Shown here one piece after another: positions 1-5,290 of a DNA stretch of 5,290 nucleotides; the first letter of the stretch is position 1, and every line of letters starts with the position of its first letter. The position numbers were made by a program, and so were the translations under genes. The notes beneath the pieces are model-generated. The model saw nothing but the letters and a program-made list of their open reading frames with translations, made no database searches and was not told where the DNA came from. Source of the DNA: Bacteroidota bacterium (lineage in GTDB: Bacteria > Bacteroidota > Bacteroidia > Bacteroidales > Prolixibacteraceae); assembly GCA_030695265.1 (NCBI GenBank), contig JAUYTA010000669.1, positions 1 through 5,290 on the forward strand. Direction: 5' to 3'.

Positions 1-204
1 ATGCTTAACCTGCAAGGCTACCCCAATGTCGCCAATCTCGATGGAGGTTTTATACTATGGAAAGCAAAAGAATTGCCTATGGATAGCAATCTGTCCTTTG
101 GTGGATGCGGATGCAATTCAGGAAAACAAACTCAAATAAATTTTGTAAAGAAAAATATGAAGTCAGGAGAGCAAATTGATTTAAAAAACTTAAGAAGGAT
201 CTGA
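1..204 (+). CDS. Rhodanese-like domain protein, C-terminal fragment (5' end outside window)
   Basis: The 67 residues visible begin with the typical end of a rhodanese homology domain: a G-Y-P-N-V strand, then N-L-D-G-G (residues 12-16), W20 and L-P (25-26), matching the family pattern 'V..L.GG...W...G.P'. Rhodanese domains move sulfane sulfur through a persulfide on a catalytic cysteine. That cysteine would lie about 30 residues upstream, outside the window, so activity cannot be judged. The ATG at base 1 falls inside the domain and is almost certainly an internal methionine, so the entry is 5'-partial. After the domain comes a roughly 40-residue tail with a G-G-C-G-C motif (C36, C38) and a lysine/arginine-rich end. 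The paired cysteines could be a second thiol site or metal ligands, but this is speculation. The stop is TGA at 202-204. The next gene is 125 bp downstream on the same strand. Confidence 0.75.
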   Translation: MLNLQGYPNVANLDGGFILWKAKELPMDSNLSFGGCGCNSGKQTQINFVKKNMKSGEQIDLKNLRRI

Positions 205-247
205 ATTTCAATTTTATTCAGAATAAGTACATTGCATGTAAAAAGAC

Positions 248-258
248 AGAATTCCGTA
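248..258 (+). repeat. Upstream copy of the AGAATTCCGTA repeat
   Basis: AGAATTCCGTA here is identical to the left arm of the hairpin at 1112-1143 downstream of the same gene. With one gap, similarity to the right arm (read on the minus strand) extends a further eight or nine bases: AAATTAATAA here against AATTGATAA there. Its place just before the putative promoter makes an operator possible; a dispersed small repeat is the alternative. Confidence 0.45.
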
Positions 259-271
259 AATTAATAAGTGG

Positions 272-279
272 TAAGTTTG
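272..279 (+). promoter_or_regulatory. Candidate Bacteroidota -7 promoter box for the ProC-like gene
   Basis: TAAGTTTG is an exact match to the Bacteroidota -7 consensus TANNTTTG. It lies 50 bp before the ATG at 330, which would give a leader of about 40-45 nt. The -33 element is poor: TTC at 252-254 stands where TTG is expected, 17 bp upstream. That position is inside the AGAATTCCGTA repeat at 248-258, so a protein binding the repeat could affect this promoter. Confidence 0.4.
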
Positions 280-329
280 GTATATCAAGAAACAGAACTT
301 TTCTATTAACCGTTAAAAATCAATAACCA

Positions 330-1103
330 ATGAAAACAAAATCACTCGGTTTTATCGGTGGAGGCAGAATTACCAGGATTTTTCTGCAAGCCTTTGCAAA
401 TAAGAAAGCCATTTTTGAATCGATCAGTGTTTTCGACACCAATCCTGAAATTATTCAGGCATTGAAACTTAAGTTTCCCTTTATTCAGGTATCGAATTCA
501 GCCCAGGAAACCGCACGAAAAGACATTGTTTTTCTGGCACTTCATCCGCCGGTGATCATGGAAACGCTGGGGAAAATCATGGCTGATGTGACAGATCATA
601 CTATTTTTATTTCGGTGGCACCCAAAATTACCATCGCAAAAATAGCTTCAATATTACCTATCCATCAGATTATACGATTGATCCCAAATGCAACTTCGGT
701 AATCAACCACGGTTACAATCCGGTAAGTTTTGCTTCCGGAATGTCGGAAATTCAAAAATCGTATATTATGGAAATGCTTAATTTACTGGGTCATACCTTT
801 GAAACTGCAGAAGAAAAACTGGAAGCTTATGCCCTTATTTCGGCAATGCTGCCCACTTACTTCTGGTTTCAATGGAACGAACTGGAAGCTCTTGGAACTC
901 AAATGGGACTGACAGAAACCGAAAGCCGCGAAAGCGTTTTCGAAACCATGAGCGCCGCACTGAATACCATGTACCACTCCGGAATGAAGTCTGCCGAAGT
1001 AATGGATCTGATTCCGGTAAAGCCGATTGGCGAAAATGAAGCACAAATCAAAACCATTTATCAGGAAAAACTGATGGGCTTATTTGGGAAGATAAAACCC
1101 TAA
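330..1103 (+). CDS. ProC-like (pyrroline-5-carboxylate reductase fold) NAD(P)-binding oxidoreductase
   Basis: This 257-residue protein has the size and layout of the ProC family. It has an N-terminal Rossmann domain with G-F-I-G-G-G (residues 7-12), a second strand ending in D36, and a third-strand segment L-A-L-H-P-P (69-74) where ProC has L-A-V-K-P-Q. R116-L-I-P-N120 matches the family's R-x-M-P-N signature. The helical C-terminal part (about 160-245) corresponds to the dimerisation domain. However, the P5C-binding motifs are changed: the S-G-S-G-P-A-Y stretch reads S-A-M-L-P-T-Y (171-177), and the conserved S-P-G-G-T-T-I loop is replaced by V-K-P-I-G-E-N-E (230-237). It probably binds a dinucleotide and may reduce or oxidise a different substrate, so the symbol proC is not assigned. 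The acidic residue at the end of strand 2 weakly favours NAD(H). The gene stands alone, flanked by copies of an 11-bp repeat. Confidence 0.8.
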   Translation: MKTKSLGFIGGGRITRIFLQAFANKKAIFESISVFDTNPEIIQALKLKFPFIQVSNSAQETARKDIVFLALHPPVIMETLGKIMADVTDHTIFISVAPKITIAKIASILPIHQIIRLIPNATSVINHGYNPVSFASGMSEIQKSYIMEMLNLLGHTFETAEEKLEAYALISAMLPTYFWFQWNELEALGTQMGLTETESRESVFETMSAALNTMYHSGMKSAEVMDLIPVKPIGENEAQIKTIYQEKLMGLFGKIKP

Positions 1104-1111
1104 CAAACTGA

Positions 1112-1143
1112 AGAATTCCGTATGTTATCAATTACGGAATTCT
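1112..1143 (+). terminator. Perfect 11-bp hairpin after the ProC-like gene (terminator or 3' stabiliser)
   Basis: AGAATTCCGTA (1112-1122) and TACGGAATTCT (1133-1143) are exact reverse complements separated by a 10-nt loop. The stem starts 9 nt after the TAA stop, a normal place for a transcript-end hairpin. No uninterrupted U tract follows; the downstream bases are CTCTCC and then AATAATTTG. Intrinsic termination is therefore not clear, and the hairpin may instead protect the mRNA 3' end or be a protein-binding palindrome. Confidence 0.5.
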
Positions 1144-1197
1144 CTCTCCAATAATTTGTTAAAGAATCGAAAATCCTTAACCTTTATGGCGGAACAA

Positions 1198-1305
1198 TGG
1201 TTGAATATCCCTCAAATAGTTAATTTTGTGGTGCATTTTCCTTAATGATTGAGATGTTGTTAAATCCAACACCTTTCACTCCGGATTACAAGGTTTATTC
1301 AACCA
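1198..1305 (+). repeat. Widely spaced 10-bp inverted repeat upstream of the DedA-like gene
   Basis: TGGTTGAATA (1198-1207) and TATTCAACCA (1296-1305) are exact reverse complements 88 bp apart. The left arm covers the putative -33 box and the right arm ends 13 bp before the start codon. With the proposed transcription start only the right arm would be in the mRNA, so a DNA-level role (paired operator sites) fits better than an RNA stem. A chance match cannot be excluded. Confidence 0.3.
1201..1228 (+). promoter_or_regulatory. Candidate Bacteroidota promoter for the DedA-like gene
   Basis: TTG (1201-1203), a 17-bp spacer and TAATTTTG (1221-1228) match the -33 TTG and -7 TANNTTTG elements of Bacteroidota primary-sigma promoters. 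Transcription would start near 1235 and leave a leader of about 85 nt. The -33 part lies inside the left arm of the TGGTTGAATA inverted repeat (1198-1207). Confidence 0.5.
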
Positions 1306-1318
1306 AATTAGAGAACAT

Positions 1319-1906
1319 ATGAAATTTTTAAGCGAAAGGAAACGATTTGTAATAAAATATGCTTTGCGGGCATTGCTTTCGTTTGGACTTATCATTTTGG
1401 GCTTACTGCTTTTTAAACACTTTGTTTTCGATCACGATCCTGAGTATTGGATCGAAAAATTCTACGGCAATAGCTTAATGATTCACCTCATATATGTAGG
1501 CTCCGAGTTGTTTTTCGGACTTTTTCCTCCTGAACTTTTCATGCTTTGGGCTCTAAAAGCCGGCAATACAACAAGCTATGTAATAAACATTGTTTTCTTT
1601 ACAGCGGTTTCGATGGGAGCCGGACACCTTGCTTACTGGGGAGGCTGGTATTTGGCAAAAGTTTTTGGAAAGCGTATGCATAATCAAAAATTCATTTCCA
1701 AATATTTACCAGTTGTTAAAAAATTTGGGGGTTTGCTAATTATAATTGCTGCATTTACCCCACTGCCCTGGGCTACCATTTCACTGGTAATGGGTACGGT
1801 AGGATACGACTACCGCAAGTTTTCCTTGTATAGTATTGCCCGCATACTTAGGTTTATTATTTACGGGTTCCTGGTTTTCCAATCGGGTTCGTTTATTTTT
1901 CTATAA
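1319..1906 (+). CDS. DedA/VTT-type integral membrane protein
   Basis: This 195-residue inner-membrane protein has a basic N-terminus (residues 6-18), a first strong hydrophobic helix (about 17-36), and further hydrophobic segments at about 53-78, 86-113, 136-160 and 174-194. The pattern fits the DedA/VTT (formerly SNARE-associated) family: S-E-L-F at 62-65 followed by F-P-P-E (69-72) resembles the first re-entrant loop with its conserved glutamate. G-A-G-H-L-A-Y-W (100-107), F-T-P-L-P-W (146-151), and the G-Y-D-Y-R-K-F plus R175/R178 region match the second half. DedA proteins are linked to undecaprenyl-phosphate or phospholipid translocation and to membrane homeostasis; the substrate of this member is unknown. 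The ATG at 1319 has only a weak AGAG upstream. Its stop overlaps the stop of the convergent methyltransferase gene. Confidence 0.75.
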   Translation: MKFLSERKRFVIKYALRALLSFGLIILGLLLFKHFVFDHDPEYWIEKFYGNSLMIHLIYVGSELFFGLFPPELFMLWALKAGNTTSYVINIVFFTAVSMGAGHLAYWGGWYLAKVFGKRMHNQKFISKYLPVVKKFGGLLIIIAAFTPLPWATISLVMGTVGYDYRKFSLYSIARILRFIIYGFLVFQSGSFIFL

Positions 1907-2575
1907 GGTTATTAATTCACTCACTTCTGTCTCAACCTCTTCCTTTTGCATTATTATTACTCTTGGATTACTGCTTTCAAGTATATTGAATTTGTATTTT
2001 ACTGAAATATACCTGAAAGTATCAGCATGATAAAAGGTAACATGGGTCTGATCCTTTGCATAAGTCCAGCGGGAAAATACTTCAGGCTTGGTCCATTTTT
2101 CGGTCATTATTATTAGAATTCCACCTGGTTTGAGAAGGTTTTTAATTTTTTGCATTTCACGGGCAGGCAAAAAGAAATGTTCGAAACATTCAGTAGCGAA
2201 AATAAAGTCGAACAATCCTTCGGGCAATTCAGGAAAAAATATCGGGTCGTAATTCTCGCATTTAATGTCCTGTTGCTCAAGTAAAACGCTGAGGGTTGGC
2301 GTTGGCCCGCAACCATAATCCAGGCCTCTCATTTCCTTCGACAATAACAGCAAAGCCGGCTCAATGGCCTGATTTAAAAACTTCACATATCCGGGGAATT
2401 CTATTCCGTTATTGTGCTGTTTGTAACGTTTTTCTTCTTCCTTACGGGTTGGCAGAAAACTAGTCGTGGTAAATACCAATTTGCAACTGTCGCAGCAAAG
2501 ATACATCCTCTTGTCGGGTCCGTTCATTTGTGAAAACGAACCCTTGTTTAAACACAACGGGCATATTGTCATCAT
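1901..2575 (-). CDS. Class I SAM-dependent methyltransferase with N-terminal zinc-ribbon-like motif
   Basis: This protein of 224 residues opens with C5-P-L-C8 and C28-D-S-C31, a likely structural zinc ribbon. A class I methyltransferase core follows: motif I L-D-Y-G-C-G-P-T (85-92) binds SAM, D110 ends the second strand, F-D-F-I-F-A-T-E-C-F-E-H-F (122-134) is the motif II/post-II region, and L-L-K-P-G-G-I-L-I-I (147-156) is motif III. W170-T-Y-A-K-D-Q-T-H-V-T-F-Y (170-182) resembles a conserved stretch in UbiG/COG2227-like 'methyltransferase domain' proteins. The acceptor substrate cannot be told from sequence, and the ubiquinone annotations often given to this group should not be trusted here. 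Two ATG codons stand in tandem (2575 and 2572), and no clear Shine-Dalgarno decides between them. The gene follows the channel gene on the same strand after a 208-bp gap, so it probably has its own promoter. Confidence 0.85.
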   Translation of the reverse strand: MMTICPLCLNKGSFSQMNGPDKRMYLCCDSCKLVFTTTSFLPTRKEEEKRYKQHNNGIEFPGYVKFLNQAIEPALLLLSKEMRGLDYGCGPTPTLSVLLEQQDIKCENYDPIFFPELPEGLFDFIFATECFEHFFLPAREMQKIKNLLKPGGILIIMTEKWTKPEVFSRWTYAKDQTHVTFYHADTFRYISVKYKFNILESSNPRVIIMQKEEVETEVSELITL

Positions 2576-2783
2576 TTGGAATTTTTCGTTTATTAATTGG
2601 AATACAGTTAATTAATTGCAAATTCAGACCCTATAAAAGAGCTTGACACATTTTCCTTGCTGACAAAATTTTGGCTTAGCCCGAACTGTTAACAGATTCA
2701 ACCGGTATTTTTGCTGAAGTGCACTATTCGCTTGTGGTATATGACATGATGGCACAAAAGTAGCAAAATAATTCGTGTCTCAA
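2576..2783. other. Intergenic region between the channel and methyltransferase genes
   Basis: This AT-rich gap of 208 bp holds no convincing reading frame or RNA gene. Visible elements are the candidate minus-strand promoter at its right end, a 10-bp palindrome CTGTTAACAG (2686-2695), a second palindrome CAAAATTTTG (2664-2673), and ATTCAACC (2696-2703), the same 8-mer found in the inverted repeat upstream of the DedA-like gene. No hairpin followed by a U tract was seen for the end of the ATPase-channel transcript. Confidence 0.5.
2755..2783 (-). promoter_or_regulatory. Candidate Bacteroidota promoter for the methyltransferase gene
   Basis: Read on the minus strand, TTG (2783-2781), an 18-bp spacer and TACTTTTG (2762-2755) match the -33/-7 consensus TTG...TANNTTTG. 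It begins directly after the stop codon of the channel gene and would give a leader of about 170 nt before the ATG at 2575, which is long. Weaker one-mismatch boxes exist closer (for example minus-strand TGAATTTG at 2626-2619), so the assignment is tentative. Confidence 0.3.
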
Positions 2784-3494
2784 TTATGCAAACACTTCCC
2801 TGACAAAAACACGTAGGTTCTCCTCTGTTTTAATGGCCATTTCGGGGTTTAGCAGGTGTACATGTATTTCTGCCACATAGTTGCCGGCCTCGTCCCTGGT
2901 AATTTTCAATTGAAGGCTATCGTCAGATACAATCCAGGGCATTTCGAGGAGGCGGATTTTGAGCATGTTTTGAATTTTTTCAGGAGGATAAGCCGATGAT
3001 ATTTTGAGCCTGATAAGCTGTTCTGTCCAATTGCTGGTTTCGGCTGGTTTCACAATTTTCTGACTGGTAAGAGTACTGTAAGGGATTTTAACAAACTCAC
3101 CTTCGCTGGTAACAATTCCGATTGAGCGGTAACCCAGCTTTTTTATGGTTCCCGAAACTTCTGCAGTTCGGATTTGCTGTCCCGTTTCGAAAGCATTTTC
3201 AGCCTTAAGTATAATTCCTGAAACAAAATCGCGTAAGAAATACCATCCAAACAAACCGACCATCAAAATAATCAGGCTTCCGGTAAGAAAAGGATAAGCT
3301 GCCATTCCGATAAATAATTGATCGAAAGCCCAGAAAGCAAAGGCAAACCAGAGGAGCATTTGTACCACCGGGAAAACCTTCAGGAATATTTTCCTGATTT
3401 TCCGTTTTCCCGTGAGGACACGGAAATAGGTAGAGACAAAGCGCAGTATAAGATAGAGCGCGATCGCAACTGCAAACACTTCAACACATATCAT
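2784..3494 (-). CDS. Short MscS-like mechanosensitive-channel family membrane protein
   Basis: The protein has 236 residues, shorter than E. coli MscS (286). Three hydrophobic helices are visible at about 3-24, 40-62 and 68-88. They are followed by the MscS signature region: L-R-D-F-V-S-G-I-I-L (87-96), E-N-A-F-E-T-G-Q-Q-I (99-108), then the beta-domain pattern V-S-G-T-I-K-K-L-G-Y-R-S (113-124), a strand with the S-E-G-E turn, and I-P-Y-S-T-L (137-142). A C-terminal alpha/beta portion (about 155-235) matches the cytoplasmic domain. MscS proteins are heptameric channels that open under membrane tension. The pore helix is unusual: it lacks the Gly/Ala-rich pattern and contains W84, Y85 and F86. 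The ATG at 3494 is chosen because it overlaps the upstream stop as ATGA and an in-frame TGA lies at 3503-3501. Translation is probably coupled to the upstream ATPase gene. Confidence 0.82.
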   Translation of the reverse strand: MICVEVFAVAIALYLILRFVSTYFRVLTGKRKIRKIFLKVFPVVQMLLWFAFAFWAFDQLFIGMAAYPFLTGSLIILMVGLFGWYFLRDFVSGIILKAENAFETGQQIRTAEVSGTIKKLGYRSIGIVTSEGEFVKIPYSTLTSQKIVKPAETSNWTEQLIRLKISSAYPPEKIQNMLKIRLLEMPWIVSDDSLQLKITRDEAGNYVAEIHVHLLNPEMAIKTEENLRVFVREVFA

Positions 3495-5290
3495 AATAAT
3501 TCAAGGCTTTTTAGTTTTTTTACAAGCAGAATTTCCAACGCCGGATTCAAGCTATAAACTTCAGGAAACTTTTCTGTCAGAATTCCCTTTTGCATCAGGA
3601 TACGCACGGTCTTTTCAGTACTTTCAACATCGTTTTGAAGTACTGCTGAAAGGCTTTTTACAGAGAACCGGCGGTGAAGGATAAATTGCAGGATATAAAA
3701 AATTTCATCCGGTGGCAGGTCTTCGTTAAAAGCGATTTCTTTCCCGAAAGGCTTTTCCATATAAAGTGTATTGCCAGATATTTTGTGAATGCCTGCCAGC
3801 CAAAGATTGATGGTATGCCCGGGGTTTCCGCCCGACAAATTAAAGAAGCGGTTGAACAGCCGCGCATATTCCCAGTTCGACAGGGCTTTTTCGTGCTTTT
3901 TATCCATAATAAATTTCATCCCGCCAGCCTGATGTCTCAGCATTATAAGGTCTTTCAGCTCGTGTGAATCAAACGGTTGGCAAAATACCAGATCGAGCGC
4001 CCAGGTGTTTAGGGCGCTTAATTGATTGATGATTTTTAGTGCATATTGGTTCACATTGATGATAAACAACACTTTGTGGCCATATTGCCGCATCAGCAAA
4101 ATTATTTTTTCGACTACCTGCGTGCCGAAAGGTTTCCGTTCCCACCAAAGCTCCAGATCGTTGATCACAATCACACTTTTATCCGGGAGAGATTCCATAC
4201 TGTAAGGCAAATTATCCTGCCCATCAAGGGTTTTCAGCAAAGTTTGCTCAAAAAGGCCAGCATCGGCTATACTTTCGCGGGGAGCCCTGACATTGAAAAT
4301 ATTTTGCTTTTTGAAATGAAGATTTGCCAAATGCTTGCTAAGGCTCGATTTACCGGAACTTCGTTCGCCGCTAATGATAAGCAATCCGGAAGTGCCGTTC
4401 AAAAAGCGTTGAATGCCCTTGCTTCCCTTTTCAATCTCATCTTCCATCCCAACCCAAAAATCATCGCCAATGGTTGAACTGCCCGAAAATACATTGGAAT
4501 AGTAAAATGGCAATTTCAGCATCAGCGTTTTGTCGGGCGATATTTTTTCAAGCATGCGCGTAAAAGGCTCAACAGGGAAAAGTGCCGCTTTCGCACGCGA
4601 TTGTTCCATGCGGTTGGCCCACAATAAACCTTTGCTTTGCCGGTAAAGCAGATTCACCAATTGACTGATTACCTTTTCGTTGACTGATTTTTTAAATTGT
4701 TTTAAGCTGGTAAACAACCGGCGCTTACCGGTCGTCCTTATTTTTTCCTTCAGACTTCCTGATGTTTTGATAATGATAGCGGCAGTCAAGGGTTCAAAAG
4801 CATTTTTTAATCCTGAATCAAAACTTTGGCGCAACACTTTATAAAGAACCGTAAGTTTATGTTTCTCATTTTTTATATTTCGCACCAAATTTTCAAGCAA
4901 AGCTTTTTGCTGTTCCTGAATTTGTTCAGCCCCCATCTCTCCCGGATGTATGTTTTCCCTGTTTTCGAGATGAAAATTGGCCATCCTGATTAAATTCTTC
5001 AGGGTTGAAACCGAAAGCGACAATTGTTGCCCGATATTTAATGATTGTTTCCTGATTTGATCGTTTAATTCGTTACTGACGTAATAATCAGCCGTTTTGC
5101 GAACCGAAACAACCATCTCGCTGATGTTTTCAAGCTTATCAAACTGAATATCTTCCAACAGTTTATCATCCGATATTTCAATACTTTCAGGAAGTTGCCC
5201 TACCGAAACCTGAATTTCTTTAAACAAGGTGTCGAAAGGAACATCAAATGGCGGTAATGATATTGACTTTTGATTGAAAAATTCTTTTTG
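3491..5290 (-). CDS. P-loop ATPase (AAA/ORC/STAND-like) with C-terminal winged helix; N-terminus outside window
   Basis: The frame is open to the right edge, giving 599 visible residues numbered here from the edge. A TTG at 5227-5225 could be read as a start, but the frame continues 21 codons upstream, so the true start is probably outside. Residues 1 to about 265 look mainly helical, with a charged, glutamine-rich segment (about 121-156) that could be coiled coil; no membrane helix is seen. The ATPase core follows: Walker A G-E-R-S-S-G-K-S (308-315, bases 4369-4346) and Walker B V-I-V-I-N-D-L-E (373-380, bases 4174-4151). After these come a sensor-1-like I-I-N-V-N (410-414), the 'Q-P-F-D-S-H-E-L...R' block ending near R452, and G-N-P-G (488-491), as in ORC/Cdc6 and STAND ATPases. 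Residues about 526-596 resemble a winged helix (R-F-S-V-K-S-L-S...V-R-I-L-M-Q-K-G-I-L). Its stop overlaps the channel gene start by 4 bp. Function is not recognised; an NTP-driven regulator of the channel is inferred from context only. Confidence 0.8.
   Translation of the reverse strand, partial: QKEFFNQKSISLPPFDVPFDTLFKEIQVSVGQLPESIEISDDKLLEDIQFDKLENISEMVVSVRKTADYYVSNELNDQIRKQSLNIGQQLSLSVSTLKNLIRMANFHLENRENIHPGEMGAEQIQEQQKALLENLVRNIKNEKHKLTVLYKVLRQSFDSGLKNAFEPLTAAIIIKTSGSLKEKIRTTGKRRLFTSLKQFKKSVNEKVISQLVNLLYRQSKGLLWANRMEQSRAKAALFPVEPFTRMLEKISPDKTLMLKLPFYYSNVFSGSSTIGDDFWVGMEDEIEKGSKGIQRFLNGTSGLLIISGERSSGKSSLSKHLANLHFKKQNIFNVRAPRESIADAGLFEQTLLKTLDGQDNLPYSMESLPDKSVIVINDLELWWERKPFGTQVVEKIILLMRQYGHKVLFIINVNQYALKIINQLSALNTWALDLVFCQPFDSHELKDLIMLRHQAGGMKFIMDKKHEKALSNWEYARLFNRFFNLSGGNPGHTINLWLAGIHKISGNTLYMEKPFGKEIAFNEDLPPDEIFYILQFILHRRFSVKSLSAVLQNDVESTEKTVRILMQKGILTEKFPEVYSLNPALEILLVKKLKSLELL

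Noticed and set aside
201..221. CTGAAT...ATTCAG inverted repeat at the stop of the rhodanese fragment
   Set aside because: The stem is only 6 bp and AT-rich, includes the stop codon, and has no U tract, so terminator function is not supported.
783..1046. Minus-strand frame of 87 codons inside the ProC-like gene
   Set aside because: It is antisense to a well-supported gene and has a low-complexity, shadow-like composition.
1186..1245. Possible 19-residue small protein (MAEQWLNIPQ...) between the ProC-like and DedA-like genes
   Set aside because: It has no ribosome site, overlaps the candidate promoter of the DedA-like gene, and is short enough to occur by chance.
2643..2671. Plus-strand TTGACA that looks like a sigma-70 -35 box
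   Set aside because: No plus-strand gene follows it and the TTGACA consensus is not typical of Bacteroidota promoters.
2686..2695. CTGTTAACAG palindrome between the channel and methyltransferase genes
   Set aside because: Perfect 10-bp palindromes are expected several times by chance in a window this size, and it is not repeated elsewhere here.
3674..3967. Open plus-strand frame of 97 codons opposite the ATPase C-terminus
   Set aside because: It is the shadow of the winged-helix and sensor region on the other strand, with no family resemblance.
4046..4477. Open plus-strand frame of 143 codons opposite the ATPase gene
   Set aside because: It is wholly antisense to the Walker A/B region of a clear ATPase, its translation shows no recognisable domain, and no promoter or ribosome site precedes it.

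Overview
This 5.3 kb window looks like chromosomal DNA of a Bacteroidota (Bacteroidales-like) bacterium. It is AT-rich, its starts lack strong Shine-Dalgarno sequences, and exact matches to the Bacteroidota -7 promoter box TANNTTTG lie in all three intergenic regions. The protein families present are also common in that phylum. The lineage is an inference from these traits, not from a marker gene.

Layout: (a) 1-204 (+), the C-terminal end of a rhodanese-like domain protein cut by the left edge. (b) 330-1103 (+), a ProC-fold oxidoreductase-like protein whose substrate-site motifs differ from true pyrroline-5-carboxylate reductase. It is followed by an 11-bp perfect hairpin whose arm sequence also occurs upstream of the same gene. 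(c) 1319-1906 (+), a DedA/VTT-type integral membrane protein. (d) 1901-2575 (-), a class I SAM-dependent methyltransferase with an N-terminal CxxC...CxxC zinc-ribbon-like segment. It converges on the DedA-like gene, and the two stop codons sit in one shared hexamer. (e) 2784-3494 (-), a short MscS-like channel-type protein. (f) 3491-5290 (-), a P-loop ATPase of AAA/ORC/STAND type with a helical N-terminal half and a probable C-terminal winged helix. Its N-terminus lies beyond the right edge.

The most interesting unit is (f)+(e). The ATPase stop and the channel start overlap as ATGA, so the two proteins are almost certainly co-transcribed and translationally coupled. This suggests an NTPase-controlled or NTPase-assisted membrane channel. 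No function for the pair is recognised, and the idea is inference from gene order plus family membership. The remaining genes look like ordinary accessory or housekeeping loci. No RNA genes, CRISPR arrays, insertion sequences or attachment sites were seen. No gene-free stretch exceeds 300 bases; the longest are 1104-1318 and 2576-2783.
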